Positions 60,828-61,871 of a DNA stretch of 61,871 nucleotides are shown piece after piece; the stretch's first letter is position 1; each line of letters begins with the position of its first letter. Made by a program: the position numbers and the translations under genes. The notes under the pieces are model-generated. The model was not told the DNA's origin. It searched no databases and saw only the letters and a list, made by a program, of their open reading frames with translations. This stretch comes from Reyranella sp. (GTDB lineage: Bacteria; Pseudomonadota; Alphaproteobacteria; Reyranellales; Reyranellaceae). The stretch is taken from assembly GCA_019750135.1 (NCBI GenBank), contig JAIEOV010000124.1, positions 1 through 61,871 on the forward strand. Reading direction: 5' to 3'.

Positions 60828-61799
60828 ATGCCCTTTCATCGCCGATCCATCATCGCCGCCGCATTTGCCGCGTCCGCGCTCCTTCCATTCGCGGCCCACG
60901 CCCAATCCGAAGACAAGCTCGAGAAGGTCGAGATCCTGCTCGACTGGAAGGCGCTGCCGACCTACGCCGGCTTCTATCTCGCGCGCCAGATGGGTGCCTT
61001 CGAGCGCCGCGGCCTGGAGGTGACGTTCGGGGAGACGCAGGGCGCCATGAGCTCTGCGGCCATGATCGGCGAAGGCAAGCCATATTGGATCGGCTCGTCG
61101 AGCGGCATCGCCACGGCGATCGGCCGCTCCAAAGGCCAGCCCATCAAGAGCCTCGCCGTCTACTATCCCAAGTCTCCGACGGTGATCTTCACCCGCACCG
61201 AGGACCGCATCGCCCATCCGCGCGACCTCTACGGCAAGACGCTTGGCCTGGTGCCGGGCAGCATCACCAACGAGGAGCTGCGCGCGCTCATCGCCGCCAA
61301 CAAGCTCGATCGCAGCAAGATCAAGGAAACCACGGTCGAGTGGAACGCCTATGCGCTGGTCGACAAGAAAGTCGATGCCCTGATCGACTATGACGAGATG
61401 GCGCCGTCCGAGCTCATCGCCGAGGGCCGCCGCATCACCATGATCCGGCTGAGCGACTTCGGCGTGCGCGCCTACAGCCTCGACCTGATCGTCAACGATG
61501 CGGCCTGGGCCGATCCGGCCAAGCGCGCCATTGCCGAGAAGATCGTCGAAGCCGTGCAGGAGGGCTACAATACGGTGAAGGAGCGGCCGGCCGACGCCGC
61601 CACCCAGTTCTCCAACCTGTTCCCGCGGCTGGCGCCGCGTTTCGTCGACCGCAGCATGGTGACGGTCGCGCAGCAGCTGTCCGGACCGCCGACCGGCGTC
61701 CAGACCCGCGCCGGCTGGGAGGCGACGATCAAGACGCTGGAGTCGTTGAACCTGCTCGCCAAGCCGATCACGGTCGACGAGGTGGCGATCTTCAACTAG
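60828..61799 (+). CDS. ABC transporter substrate-binding protein, NMT1/THI5-like
   Basis: A 323-residue periplasmic binding protein. Signal MPFHRRSIIAAAFAASALLP then AAHAQ. The NMT1/SsuA-type core is visible in EILLDWKALPTYAGFYLARQMGAF-type start (pieces: ILLDWKALPTYAGFYLA), GSSSGIATAIGRSKGQPIKS and YGKTLGLVPGSITNEELRAL. Ligands in this family include pyrimidine thiamine precursors, sulfonates and taurine. Permease and ATPase genes are not in the window. Confidence 0.9.
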   Translation: MPFHRRSIIAAAFAASALLPFAAHAQSEDKLEKVEILLDWKALPTYAGFYLARQMGAFERRGLEVTFGETQGAMSSAAMIGEGKPYWIGSSSGIATAIGRSKGQPIKSLAVYYPKSPTVIFTRTEDRIAHPRDLYGKTLGLVPGSITNEELRALIAANKLDRSKIKETTVEWNAYALVDKKVDALIDYDEMAPSELIAEGRRITMIRLSDFGVRAYSLDLIVNDAAWADPAKRAIAEKIVEAVQEGYNTVKERPADAATQFSNLFPRLAPRFVDRSMVTVAQQLSGPPTGVQTRAGWEATIKTLESLNLLAKPITVDEVAIFN

Positions 61800-61811
61800 A
61801 GCGGCGAGCGC

Positions 61812-61871
61812 TTAATCGGAAGCGTATCCGGCGTGTTTGAGGTAGTTCCAACACTCCTGCTCGGTGTAGAT
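61812..61871 (-). mobile_element. C-terminal end of an IS630-type transposase (truncated by window edge)
   Basis: The minus strand reads IYTEQECWNYLKHAGYASD followed by TAA. This resembles the C-terminal ECANYFKxAGY tail of IS630-family transposases. Only 19 codons are inside the window, so intactness and inverted repeats cannot be judged. Confidence 0.5.

Overview
The window is about 62 kb of high-GC, densely packed bacterial chromosome. Gene content points to an alphaproteobacterium, possibly near Reyranella or another Rhodospirillales/Hyphomicrobiales lineage. The clues are osmoregulated periplasmic glucan genes opgGH, an aa3-type cytochrome oxidase subunit IV, Omp25-like surface barrels, a ChvI-type response regulator, DUF6496 proteins and a polyamine/opine-type ABC transporter joined to HcnABC/opine-oxidase-like enzymes. 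The lineage is an inference from family content. I saw no rRNA, tRNA, CRISPR array or replication origin.

Left part (1-10.1 kb): the end of a fadB-like gene and a thiolase (beta-oxidation); convergent to them an SDR and a MATE exporter; then a four-gene minus-strand operon (class II aldolase with a signal peptide, FMN 2-hydroxy-acid oxidase, HCCA-isomerase-like protein, beta-lactamase-fold hydrolase); divergent from it a coupled trio (PhyH dioxygenase, GNAT, GST).

10.1-18.9 kb: a nine-gene, almost gapless minus-strand operon. It encodes an ABC importer (binding protein, ATPase, two permeases), two DadA-like FAD oxidases flanking a ferredoxin-like subunit and an FAD/BFD subunit, and a membrane SGNH hydrolase. 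A divergent LysR regulator has a 21-bp T-N11-A palindrome just upstream of its start. The logic is uptake of an amine or opine-like compound followed by its oxidation.

19-37.6 kb: a cupin and a LysR gene sharing a palindromic operator, an RlmM-like methyltransferase, two copies of a DUF6496 basic protein, a Ser/Thr kinase with a peptidoglycan-binding domain, an orphan CoxL-like molybdoprotein, opgG-opgH, an NTF2-like protein, an atypical gamma-glutamyltransferase, a zinc-ribbon protein and a CYTH-like protein.

37.6-48.5 kb: a DUF2141 protein, an outer-membrane protein made of two tandem barrels, a secreted pepsin-like aspartic protease candidate, a Tat-exported amidohydrolase, a frameshifted ChvI-like response regulator, a chain of small membrane proteins and lipoproteins, a multicopper oxidase, a 135-bp nested inverted-repeat element, a cupin, a yellow/MRJP-family protein and a phage-like GNAT protein.

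48.5-50.9 kb: the most notable system, a GrrA/GrrM-type RiPP locus. A precursor with a leader and a C-terminal Trp-rich core (ten W-x-N motifs) is followed by a radical SAM/SPASM maturase and a translationally coupled secreted protein I do not recognise.

50.9-61.9 kb: a DUF4239 membrane protein, an APC permease, an FAD monooxygenase, an M23 peptidase, a SEL1 protein, the aa3 subunit, a TetR-HlyD-ABC exporter operon with a perfect-arm operator, an NTF2-like protein, an NMT1/THI5-like binding protein, and the last codons of what looks like an IS630-type transposase at the right edge.
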